NCBI GenBank assembly: GCA_009783775.1
Contig: WRCT01000064.1
Coordinates: 1 to 9,214, forward strand
Direction of reading: 5' to 3'
DNA from: Clostridiales bacterium
Lineage (GTDB): Bacteria > Bacillota > Clostridia > Christensenellales > CAG-138
Length of the DNA stretch: 9,214 nt
Below are positions 1-6,529 of this stretch, piece by piece; positions within the stretch are counted from its first letter, which is position 1, and every line of letters begins with the position of its first letter. The translations under genes were made by a program, and so were the position numbers. The notes under the pieces are model-generated. The model had not been told where the DNA came from, did no database searches, and worked only from the letters and a program-made list of their open reading frames with translations.

Positions 1-94
1 GTTTGGGAAACGCGGAACGGCCCGATATGTAGGACAGAAAAAAGAGCGCATCCTTGAGCAACCAAAGCAACGCCGGCGTGATCATAAACAATCC

Positions 95-123
95 CCCCCG
101 CCTGCAGGGTATGCGGGCGGGGG
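95..123. repeat. GC-rich inverted repeat (hairpin) upstream of the cas promoter
   Basis: CCCCCGCC at 95-102 is the exact reverse complement of GGCGGGGG at 116-123. The stem extends inward by a T-G wobble (103/115) and GCA/TGC (104-106/112-114), giving about 12 pairs closed by a 5-nt loop. On the + strand it is followed by TAAAATGTG, not a T-run, so it is a poor intrinsic terminator in that direction. On the - strand it is followed by ATTGTTTATG, which is somewhat T-rich. It could end a neighbouring transcript and insulate the cas operon. No coding frame is convincing in 1-235; a 10-bp palindrome (ACGCCGGCGT) lies at 70-79. Confidence 0.45.
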
Positions 124-196
124 TAAAATGTGTCTGTCCGGCTGTAGCAACTTCAAGGCGTGAATGGCATGCTTGACACAGAAAGGGCGAAAGAAA

Positions 197-225
197 TTGT
201 CTTTTATTGCTGTATAATGTATAAT
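197..225 (+). promoter_or_regulatory. Probable cas operon promoter (sigma-A/sigma-70 type)
   Basis: A -35-like TTGTCT (197-202; 4 of 6 consensus bases) is separated by exactly 17 bp from a perfect TATAAT (220-225). A second perfect TATAAT sits 7 bp upstream (213-218) because TGTATAA is tandemly duplicated (211-217 and 218-224). Only the downstream copy is properly spaced from TTGTCT. A perfect TTGACA at 173-178 has no matching -10 at 16-18 bp. Transcription would start near 231-233, leaving a short leader before cas3. It is the only clear promoter upstream of cas3 and probably serves the whole operon. Confidence 0.7.
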
Positions 226-260
226 CTGGAGCGAAATGAGTAAAGGAGGGAGCATTGTGC

Positions 261-2477
261 ATGTGGTACGCGCATAGTCTCCCGGATCAACCCAAGAGTG
301 ATTGGCAACTTCTCAAAACACACCTGCAGGATGTGGGGGCGTTGGCCGGGCGATTCGCCGCTGTTTTTGACGCGCAATCCTGGGGACAAATCTGCGGAAT
401 GCTGCACGACGCAGGCAAGTACACCTGCGCTTTTCAGCGCCGCTTAGAAGGTGACCCGAAGCGCGTAGATCATTCCTCCGAAGGTGGCCGCATCGCGCTA
501 GACCGGTATGGGAAGGGACTGGGCCGCTTGCTCGCCTACGCCGTGCTTGGGCACCATGGACATCTGCCCAATGCGGGCAGCACGCAACAAAGTTCCTCCC
601 TGGAACAGCGCCTGCACGCCTACCCTGTCAGCAAATCTAGCTTTTTCGAGGAATGTGCATTGCCCGACTTGGCAGCCCTTCCGCAACACATGGTGCCCCG
701 CACAGGATTTGAACGCGCTTTTTTTGTGCGAATGTTGTTTTCATGCTTGGTGGACGCCGATTGCTTGGACACAGAGCGGTTTATGGATCCCGACAAGGCT
801 GCGCTTCGCGCCTTTCCAGATGTTGACACTGAACGCCAGGCGCTGCGCCGTTGCAAAACGGCGTTGGACGCACACCTGACACAAATCGCAAAAAGGGCTG
901 AGGATACCAACGTCAACCGCCAGCGCGCCGGGGTGCTGGCGGCCTGCCGCGCCGCCGCTTCCCATGCGCCCGGCTTATTCGCACTCACCGTACCTACAGG
1001 TGGCGGAAAAACCTTATCTTCCATGGCATTTGCGTTGGGTCATGCGCTGACCCATGGACAGCGGCGGATCCTGTACATATCGCCCTTCACCTCCATCACA
1101 GAGCAAACCGCCGGTGTATACCGTTCCATCTTTGGCCCAAATGCCATATTGGAGCACCACAGCGCGGTGGATACGGCATACAAAAACGAGGACGACGAAT
1201 ACGATGATCGCCTGCGCCGGCAACTGCAGCTGGCCACCGAGAACTGGGCCTCCCCCATCGTGGTTACCACCGCAGTCCAATTTTTCGAATCGCTGTTCGC
1301 GAGCCGGAAATGGCGTTGCAGAAAGCTGCACAACATCGCGGGCAGCGTGATCGTGTTAGACGAGGCCCAGACGTTGCCCGACGCGCTGTTGCTGCCTACC
1401 CTGGCAGCTCTGGATACCCTCTGCGCTCAATACGGGTGCACGGTGGTGCTGTGCACTGCCACCCAGCCTGCGCTGGACGGTTGGTGGCCGGGCAAGGTTA
1501 TTCCGCGCGAGATTATACCGGATTCCGGGGCTCTTTACCGGGCATTGCGCCGCACACAGGTCTTTCAGTTGGGCATATTGGACTTAGAGCAGGTCGCGCA
1601 ACAGCTGTGCGCACATCCGCAAGCCCTGTGCATCGTATCCACGCGGGCGCGGGCCAGGATGCTGTACGGGTTGCTGCAGGATCAGCCAAACGTCTATCAC
1701 CTAAGCGCGCGTATGTGCGCCGAACACCGCCATCAGGTGCTGGAAAAAATCCGTGCACATCTGAAATCCGAAGAACCATGCCTGGTGGTTTCAACGCAGC
1801 TGATCGAGGCCGGTGTTGACGTGGATTTCGCAGCCGTGTATCGAGAAATCGGCGGCATCGACGCCATTGCCCAGGCGGCAGGCCGTTGCAATCGCGAGGG
1901 AAGGCGGGCCGAGGGCCCGGTATACGTGTACCGGCCTGCCGAGGGCCTACCCAAGGGCTGGGTCTCGCAGTGCGCAGCAGTGACTGACACTGTGCTCTCA
2001 CAGTACAAGGATCCTCTTTCGTTGGAGGCGGTACGCGCGTATTCACAAAAGCGGTACGCGCTGCACGGCAAGGAGGCGTTAGACGAGCACAACATCCTCT
2101 CCGATCTCAACGGACGAGAGGTCGCCAGACAACTGCGCTTTGAATTCCGCGACATCGCGGGAAAATATAAATTGATTGAAGACACCGGGGGAAATGTATA
2201 TATACCCTATGGCAAAGAAGGAAAGCGCCTGGTGAACGAGCTGTACGACACCGAGCCTGAGAACCGTGGCCTGTTGGCTCGCGCTCTGCAACGGTACAGC
2301 GTGGGCTTGTATCCGCAAGAATATCAAAAAATGCTGGCCGCCGGCTGGATTGACGTGGTGGATGATCTGTATCCGATACTAATCCCAGCATTAGCAGAGA
2401 AGGGAGGATATTACTGCGAAAAGATTGGCCTGAAGCCCCTGGACACTCAAATGGAAACCGCACAGCTTACCTATTAG
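261..2477 (+). CDS. cas3: CRISPR-associated nuclease-helicase Cas3, type I-C
   Basis: Cas3 is recruited to target-bound Cascade, where its HD nuclease nicks the displaced strand and its SF2 helicase moves 3'-5' while the DNA is degraded. From the ATG at 261 (738 aa), the N-terminal HD domain shows YAHS (H5), MLHDAGK (H49-D50), VDHSS (H71), LGHHGH (H98-H99) and LVDAD near 165. The helicase part shows Walker A PTGGGKT (245-251), DEAQ (367-370), the TAT motif in CTATQPA (399-401), motif V STQLIEAGVDVDF (511-523) and motif VI QAAGRCNREGR (538-548). The order and length fit a single-chain I-C Cas3 with all catalytic motifs intact. Start choice: AGGAGG (244-249) lies 11 nt from ATG 261 but only 5 nt from an in-frame TTG at 255, so a two-residue longer form is possible. 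ATG is preferred because family members commonly begin a residue or two before Y-A-H. It is the first gene after the promoter; cas5c follows after 27 bp. Confidence 0.97.
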   Translation: MWYAHSLPDQPKSDWQLLKTHLQDVGALAGRFAAVFDAQSWGQICGMLHDAGKYTCAFQRRLEGDPKRVDHSSEGGRIALDRYGKGLGRLLAYAVLGHHGHLPNAGSTQQSSSLEQRLHAYPVSKSSFFEECALPDLAALPQHMVPRTGFERAFFVRMLFSCLVDADCLDTERFMDPDKAALRAFPDVDTERQALRRCKTALDAHLTQIAKRAEDTNVNRQRAGVLAACRAAASHAPGLFALTVPTGGGKTLSSMAFALGHALTHGQRRILYISPFTSITEQTAGVYRSIFGPNAILEHHSAVDTAYKNEDDEYDDRLRRQLQLATENWASPIVVTTAVQFFESLFASRKWRCRKLHNIAGSVIVLDEAQTLPDALLLPTLAALDTLCAQYGCTVVLCTATQPALDGWWPGKVIPREIIPDSGALYRALRRTQVFQLGILDLEQVAQQLCAHPQALCIVSTRARARMLYGLLQDQPNVYHLSARMCAEHRHQVLEKIRAHLKSEEPCLVVSTQLIEAGVDVDFAAVYREIGGIDAIAQAAGRCNREGRRAEGPVYVYRPAEGLPKGWVSQCAAVTDTVLSQYKDPLSLEAVRAYSQKRYALHGKEALDEHNILSDLNGREVARQLRFEFRDIAGKYKLIEDTGGNVYIPYGKEGKRLVNELYDTEPENRGLLARALQRYSVGLYPQEYQKMLAAGWIDVVDDLYPILIPALAEKGGYYCEKIGLKPLDTQMETAQLTY

Positions 2478-2489
2478 ATTACACAAATG

Positions 2490-2496
2490 AAAGGAG
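2490..2496 (+). promoter_or_regulatory. Ribosome binding site that fixes the cas5c start
   Basis: AAAGGAG lies 8 nt upstream of the in-frame TTG at 2505. It sits inside the longest open frame, whose ATG at 2487 has no SD upstream. The SD position therefore argues for TTG 2505 as the real start. Confidence 0.75.
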
Positions 2497-2504
2497 TGAA
2501 CCAA

Positions 2505-3173
2505 TTGGGCTTTGGAATTCGGCTGAGGGTTTGGGGCGACCGCGCGTGCTACACCCGGCCCGAGATGAGGGCGGAACGCGTCACCTACGACGTGATGACG
2601 CCCTCGGCGGCGCGGGGCATTTTGGAAGCCATTCATTGGAAACCCTCGATCCGCTGGGTGGTGGACCGCATCCATGTGCTGAACGAGCCAAAGTTCGATA
2701 CCTTTCGCCGCAACGAGGTGGGTAGTTTGATGGCCGGTAGCACCGCTCGCAGCGCAATGAAGAGGGGCGAACCCGGCAGTCTGCGCCAGGAGATCACCGA
2801 ACATCGCCAGCAGCGTGCCACCTTGATGCTTCGCGATGTGGCGTACATAATCGAAGCGCATTTTGAGATGACCGACAAGCGGGGCCCGGACGATAACCCG
2901 GAAAAGCACTACAACATCGTGCTCCGGCGCGCCCGCGAAGGGCAGGCCTTCCGCACGCCCTGCTTGGGTTGCCGTGAGTTTGCCGCCCACTTTGCGCTGC
3001 TGGAGGTGGGTGAGCCTCTACCGCCCAGCGCGCTGCGCGGCGAGCGCGATCTTGGCTGGATGCTGCAGGATATCGACTACGAAAACGGAAACGCACCACT
3101 GTTTTTTCGCCCTGTGCTGCGCGATGGCGTCATGGACGTGCCCAGGCTCGGCCGAAGGGAGGCAGGCGCATGA
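2505..3173 (+). CDS. cas5c: Cas5c (Cas5d), type I-C pre-crRNA endonuclease and Cascade subunit
   Basis: In type I-C, Cas5 replaces Cas6: it cuts pre-crRNA at the base of each repeat hairpin, then stays on the 5' handle inside Cascade. From TTG 2505 the protein is 222 aa and begins MGFGIRLRVWGDRACYTRPE, a typical Cas5 start. The signature ERVTYDV...SAARGILEAI follows at about 24-43, then the KH pair at K134-H135 (NPEKHYNIV) and TPCLGCREFAA (151-161). By remembered alignment to Bacillus halodurans Cas5d, whose reported catalytic residues are Y46, K116 and H117, K134 and H135 are conserved but the tyrosine position is H44. An ATG at 2487 would add six residues but lacks an SD. The stop overlaps the cas8c start (ATGA, 3170-3173), so translation is probably coupled. 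Confidence 0.95.
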   Translation: MGFGIRLRVWGDRACYTRPEMRAERVTYDVMTPSAARGILEAIHWKPSIRWVVDRIHVLNEPKFDTFRRNEVGSLMAGSTARSAMKRGEPGSLRQEITEHRQQRATLMLRDVAYIIEAHFEMTDKRGPDDNPEKHYNIVLRRAREGQAFRTPCLGCREFAAHFALLEVGEPLPPSALRGERDLGWMLQDIDYENGNAPLFFRPVLRDGVMDVPRLGRREAGA

Positions 3174-5029
3174 TTCTGCAATCGCTGGCCGCTCTATACG
3201 ACAGGCTGCTGGCCGACCCGGAATCCGACGTTGCGCCGCCGGGATACTCGTTTGCACCGGTGACCCATGCGCTGGAGCTGAATGACGACGGCAGGGTTGT
3301 TGGCGTCATGCCCTTGGTGAGGGAAGCGCCCGGCGGCAAGGGAAAAAAATTGGTGAACCCACAGATGCTGCTGCCGGAGCGGTACAAACGTACCGTGGGC
3401 GTTGAACCCAACTACTTATCAGACAACAGCGGCTACGTGTTAGGACACGACGCAAAGGGCAACCCTGAGCGCAGCGCAAAAACGCACACCGCCTTCATCG
3501 AATTGCACGTTCGCCTGCTGGAGGGCGTAGACGACCCCGGTGCGCAAGCGCTGCTCCGCTTCCTGCGAAGCTGGCGGCCCGAGATGCTCGATGAACCGCT
3601 GTTTGACATCGAGCGCGAGGCGATCCTGGCGGGCGGCAATCTGGTGTTCTTTCACCAAGACGGGTTCTTGCACAACCGGCCTCCACTGCGCGACGCCTGG
3701 ATGCACGCGCAGGGCACGAAGGAAGCTTCCGCGGAGGCGCAATGCTTGATTAGCGGAGGGGTCGGCCCCATTGCGAAGGTGCATCCTGCCATCAAGGGTG
3801 TAGTGGGGGCGCAGGCAGTTGGGGCAGCCCTCGTATCCTTTAACAAGCCGGCATTTACCTTCTTTGGCAAGGACCAGGGAGAAAACGCCCCCGTATCCGA
3901 GCAGGCAGCTTTCGCCTACACCACCGCGCTCAACCACCTGATCTCCTCCCGCGCCGACGAAAGACGCCGTACCCAGTGCATGCGCATCGGCGATGTCACA
4001 CAGGTCTTTTGGGCGGAGACCTACGCACCTGCGGAAGAAGACTTGCTTGCCGCGTGGAGCGATCCCTCCGCCGCTTTCACGGAAGCCCCGGCGGACGGCG
4101 CGCAAACGAAATCCCGCATCGACGGGGCATCGCAGCAACTGATGCGGGATGCGCTTCGCCGTCTGCAGCGCGGCCAGTTGCTTGTGGAATTGCACCTGAA
4201 CGAAGCGGTGCGCATGCACCTGCTCGGCCTGGCCCCCAACGCCGCGCGGCTCTCGATCCGCTACTACTGCGTAAACACTTTCGGCGAGCTGGCGCGCCTG
4301 GTCGCCCAGCATCACAGCGATCTGGAGATCGTTCGCGGGCCGAAGGACCCGGAATTCCTGGCCCCGTGGCAAATCCTGCGGGAAACCGCCGTCCAAGGCG
4401 AGAGTAAAAATATCCCCCCAACCTTGGGCGGGGCGCTGATGCGGGCGATCTATACCGGGCAGGCGTACCCGCACAACCTGTATGCGGCCATCCTAATCCG
4501 CGTGCGCGCCGATAAAGCGGTGAATCGCACGCGAGCGGCGGTGATCAAGGGATACTTGTTGCGCCGCGCCCGGCTCGCACAACATGATACCAAGGAGGAG
4601 GCGATCACATTGGCACTGAACGAGACATGGAACAACCCCGGGTACCTGATGGGCCGGCTGTTCGCGCTGCTGGAAAAAGCGCAGGTGGATGCCCTTGGCG
4701 GCAACGTGAACGCCACCATCAAGGATCGGTACTTCGGCGCGGCTTCGGCCACTCCTAATACGGTATTTCCGCTGCTGCTCCGCCTTTCACAACACCATCA
4801 CGCCAAAGTCAAGGGCAACTACATCGAACGGGAAATCCAAAAGGTGCTGTGGATGATACAGGTGGACGAGGCAAAGCCCCTTGCCTTCCCCGCCATGTTG
4901 GACATGGACGAGCAGGGCCTGTTTATGCTGGGGTACTACCAGCAAAAGCAAGCGCTGTACACCAAGCGCGGCGCGGCGCAAGACGATGCCGATCCAAACG
5001 ACACACAGGATGAGGAGGATGAGGTATGA
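3170..5029 (+). CDS. cas8c: Cas8c (Csd1), large subunit of type I-C Cascade
   Basis: Cas8c is the large subunit of the I-C effector complex, responsible for PAM recognition and for helping recruit Cas3. At 619 aa it has normal family length. Recognisable segments are the N-terminus MILQSLAALYDRL, the conserved NYLSDNSGYVLG (81-92), and the C-terminal block NATIKDRYFGAASATP (514-529) followed by TVFPLLLRLSQHH. It ends in an acidic tail (605-619, rich in D and E). The start is supported by AAGGGAGG at 3155-3162, 7 nt upstream. It overlaps cas5c upstream and cas7c downstream by 4 bp each. The AGGAGG for cas7c (5013-5018) is encoded within the acidic tail. The C-terminal 139 codons also form a separately translatable small subunit (see Cas11c). 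Confidence 0.96.
   Translation: MILQSLAALYDRLLADPESDVAPPGYSFAPVTHALELNDDGRVVGVMPLVREAPGGKGKKLVNPQMLLPERYKRTVGVEPNYLSDNSGYVLGHDAKGNPERSAKTHTAFIELHVRLLEGVDDPGAQALLRFLRSWRPEMLDEPLFDIEREAILAGGNLVFFHQDGFLHNRPPLRDAWMHAQGTKEASAEAQCLISGGVGPIAKVHPAIKGVVGAQAVGAALVSFNKPAFTFFGKDQGENAPVSEQAAFAYTTALNHLISSRADERRRTQCMRIGDVTQVFWAETYAPAEEDLLAAWSDPSAAFTEAPADGAQTKSRIDGASQQLMRDALRRLQRGQLLVELHLNEAVRMHLLGLAPNAARLSIRYYCVNTFGELARLVAQHHSDLEIVRGPKDPEFLAPWQILRETAVQGESKNIPPTLGGALMRAIYTGQAYPHNLYAAILIRVRADKAVNRTRAAVIKGYLLRRARLAQHDTKEEAITLALNETWNNPGYLMGRLFALLEKAQVDALGGNVNATIKDRYFGAASATPNTVFPLLLRLSQHHHAKVKGNYIEREIQKVLWMIQVDEAKPLAFPAMLDMDEQGLFMLGYYQQKQALYTKRGAAQDDADPNDTQDEEDEV
4592..4598 (+). promoter_or_regulatory. Internal ribosome binding site within cas8c, for Cas11c
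   Basis: AAGGAGG (continuing as AAGGAGGAG to 4600) encodes Lys-Glu-Glu in Cas8c and lies 11 nt upstream of the in-frame TTG at 4610. It is a near-perfect SD located exactly where an internally started Cas11c is expected in type I-C. The spacing is slightly long, as it also is for the ATG of cas3 in this operon. Confidence 0.7.
4610..5029 (+). CDS. cas11c: Cas11c small subunit, internally translated from the 3' part of cas8c
   Basis: In type I-C, the small Cascade subunit Cas11c has been shown to come from an internal translation start inside cas8c; copies line the belly of the complex and help hold the R-loop. Here an in-frame TTG (codon 481 of Cas8c) follows a strong SD, AAGGAGG, and opens a 139-aa product beginning MALNETWNNPGYLMGRLFAL. 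The segment around NPGY...GRLFALLEK is where family Cas8c proteins often carry an ATG or GTG preceded by an SD. The product includes the conserved NATIKDRYFG block and the acidic tail. Other in-frame starts nearby (the ATG in YLMGRL, the GTG in AQVDA) have no comparable SD. Because it is a nested frame in the same phase, gene finders usually miss it. The function is inferred from the family; the start itself is seen in the sequence. Confidence 0.75.
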   Translation: MALNETWNNPGYLMGRLFALLEKAQVDALGGNVNATIKDRYFGAASATPNTVFPLLLRLSQHHHAKVKGNYIEREIQKVLWMIQVDEAKPLAFPAMLDMDEQGLFMLGYYQQKQALYTKRGAAQDDADPNDTQDEEDEV

Positions 5030-5862
5030 GCCTGCAAAACCGGTATGAGTTCGTGCTGTATTTTGATGTAATCAACGGCAATCCCAACGGAGATCCTGAC
5101 GCGGGCAACCTTCCCCGGATTGATCCGGAGACCGGCCGGGGCTTGGTATCCGACGTTTGCCTCAAGCGCAAGGTGCGCAACTACGTGGAATTGGTGAAGG
5201 AAGATTCCGACGCGCATCACATCTACGTTACAGAAGGCGCGGTGCTCAATAAAAAGCACCAAGAAGCCTATGATGCGCTGGGCATCAAGCCCGAAAAGGG
5301 AGCGGCGCGCAAAGACGTGACCGAGTGGCTCTGTGGACACTTCTACGATGTGCGCACATTTGGCGCGGTGATGAGCACCGAAATCAACGGCGGCACGGTG
5401 CGCGGCCCCGTGCAGTTCTGCTTTGCCGAATCGGTGGACCCCATCGTGCCGCAAGAGATTACCATCACACGCATGGCCGTTACCAATGAAAAAGATTTAG
5501 CTAAGGAACGCACGATGGGGCGAAAATCCATCGTACCCTATGCCCTCTATCGTGCGGAAGGCTTTGCTTCCGCACCTCAAGCGCAGCGCACCGGTTTTTC
5601 TGAAGACGACCTAGCACTGCTTTGGAGCGCGTTGATCAACATGTTCGATCATGACCGCTCCGCTGCCCGCGGCCGGATGGCAGCGCAAAAGCTATACGTG
5701 TTCCGCCACGATAGCGCGCTAGGCAATGCGCCGGCCCACAAGCTGTTTTCGCTGGTGACTGCCGAGCGCGTCCACCCGTCGGAACCTCCCCGTTCCTTTG
5801 CCGATTACCGTGTGTCGGCAGCGCCGGCGCCAACGGGAGTGACGCTGCTGGAGTTGCTGTGA
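5026..5862 (+). CDS. cas7c: Cas7c (Csd2), backbone subunit of type I-C Cascade
   Basis: Cas7c polymerises along the crRNA spacer to form the helical backbone of the effector complex and holds the guide for base pairing with target DNA. The 278-aa protein is of usual length. It shows the family start YEFVLYFDVINGNPNGDPDA (7-26), then DVRTFGAVM (108-116), GGTVRGPVQF (122-131) and MGRKSIVPYALYRAEGF (164-180), all recognisable Csd2 blocks. The ATG overlaps the cas8c stop as ATGA and is preceded by AGGAGG (5013-5018) at 7 nt. Its TGA overlaps the GTG of cas4 (GTGA, 5859-5862). Cas7c is needed in several copies per complex, so its own strong SD fits high translation. Confidence 0.97.
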   Translation: MSLQNRYEFVLYFDVINGNPNGDPDAGNLPRIDPETGRGLVSDVCLKRKVRNYVELVKEDSDAHHIYVTEGAVLNKKHQEAYDALGIKPEKGAARKDVTEWLCGHFYDVRTFGAVMSTEINGGTVRGPVQFCFAESVDPIVPQEITITRMAVTNEKDLAKERTMGRKSIVPYALYRAEGFASAPQAQRTGFSEDDLALLWSALINMFDHDRSAARGRMAAQKLYVFRHDSALGNAPAHKLFSLVTAERVHPSEPPRSFADYRVSAAPAPTGVTLLELL

Positions 5863-6527
5863 GCATGTCTCCTGAGGAGTATCTGCCGATCTCGGGCTTG
5901 CAACACTATGCTTTTTGTCCCCGACAATGGGCGCTGATCCACCTGGAGGAGCAATGGCAAGAAAATGCCCTGACCGCCGAGGGGCGTGCGCTGCATGACG
6001 CCGCCCATGATGCCAACTTCACGGAGTCCCGGGCCGGGCTGGTTATTGCCCGCAGTCTTTGGCTCTCCTCGGCACGCTTGGGCCTGGTGGGCGTGAGTGA
6101 TGTAGTGGAATTCCATGCGGATGCCGCCGGCATCCCACTGCCCGGCAGGCGCGGCGCACATCGACCTTATCCCATCGAATACAAGCGGGGCAAGCCAAAG
6201 GCCGGCAACTACGATCGCCTGCAGCTTTGCGCCCAGGCTCTCTGCCTGGAAGAGATGACCGGTTGCGCTATCCCGGAAGGAGCATTGTATTATGCAGCCA
6301 TACGCCGCAGAGAAGCCGTGACGTTGGACGAAGAGCTCCGCCGTGAAGTGCAAGACTGTACGCAAGCGATGCACGAGGCCTATCGATCCGGAAGGACGCC
6401 CGCAGCACAACCTCGCCCTGTCTGCAAAAACTGTTCGTTGCTGGATCGTTGCCTGCCTGGTTTGTCCGGCTCAGCACAGCGCTACAACGAGCGTACGATC
6501 CAAACCATGTTGGACGAGGAGGGATAG
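5859..6527 (+). CDS. cas4: Cas4, Fe-S cluster nuclease for spacer acquisition
   Basis: Cas4 is a RecB/PD-(D/E)XK nuclease that works with Cas1-Cas2 to recognise the PAM and trim prespacers so that they are inserted in the right orientation. In this 222-aa protein the four Fe-S cysteines are visible: C20 in FCPRQW and C189, C192, C198 in VCKNCSLLDRC. Nuclease residues are H46 (GRALHD), D81 (GVSDVVEF), E107 and K109 (PIEYKRG) and Q122 (YDRLQL). All key residues are present. The GTG at 5859 overlaps the cas7c stop, with GGAG (5850-5853) 5 nt upstream; an ATG at 5865 (11 nt from GGAG) would give a 220-aa form. cas1 follows after 2 bp. Confidence 0.95.
   Translation: MSMSPEEYLPISGLQHYAFCPRQWALIHLEEQWQENALTAEGRALHDAAHDANFTESRAGLVIARSLWLSSARLGLVGVSDVVEFHADAAGIPLPGRRGAHRPYPIEYKRGKPKAGNYDRLQLCAQALCLEEMTGCAIPEGALYYAAIRRREAVTLDEELRREVQDCTQAMHEAYRSGRTPAAQPRPVCKNCSLLDRCLPGLSGSAQRYNERTIQTMLDEEG
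6517..6522 (+). promoter_or_regulatory. Ribosome binding site that fixes the cas1 start at GTG 6530
   Basis: AGGAGG lies 7 nt before GTG 6530 and within the last codons of cas4. The open frame extends upstream to 6449 and an ATG lies downstream at 6539, but only GTG 6530 is correctly spaced. It also avoids a long overlap with cas4. Confidence 0.8.
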
Positions 6528-6529
6528 CC

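Noticed and set aside
173..178. Perfect TTGACA as the -35 of the cas promoter
   Set aside because: No -10-like hexamer is found 16-18 bp downstream; both TATAAT boxes are much too far (34 and 41 bp gaps). TTGTCT at 197 fits better.
1310..1819. Forward open frame of 169 codons inside cas3 in another phase
   Set aside because: It is out of frame with the helicase motifs of cas3, arginine- and alanine-rich as expected from a shifted GC-rich frame, and resembles no family I know.
2487..2504. Six-residue N-terminal extension of cas5c from ATG 2487
   Set aside because: There is no SD upstream of 2487, while an AAAGGAG within the extension is ideally spaced for TTG 2505.
3440..4474. 344-codon open frame on the - strand opposite cas8c
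   Set aside because: It is a shadow of GC-rich coding sequence: it lies fully within a well-recognised cas8c, and I see no SD or recognisable domain in it.
6449..6529. N-terminal extension of cas1 (about 27 extra residues)
   Set aside because: It overlaps the end of cas4, lacks a supporting SD, and the known I-C Cas1 N-terminus starts at GTG 6530.
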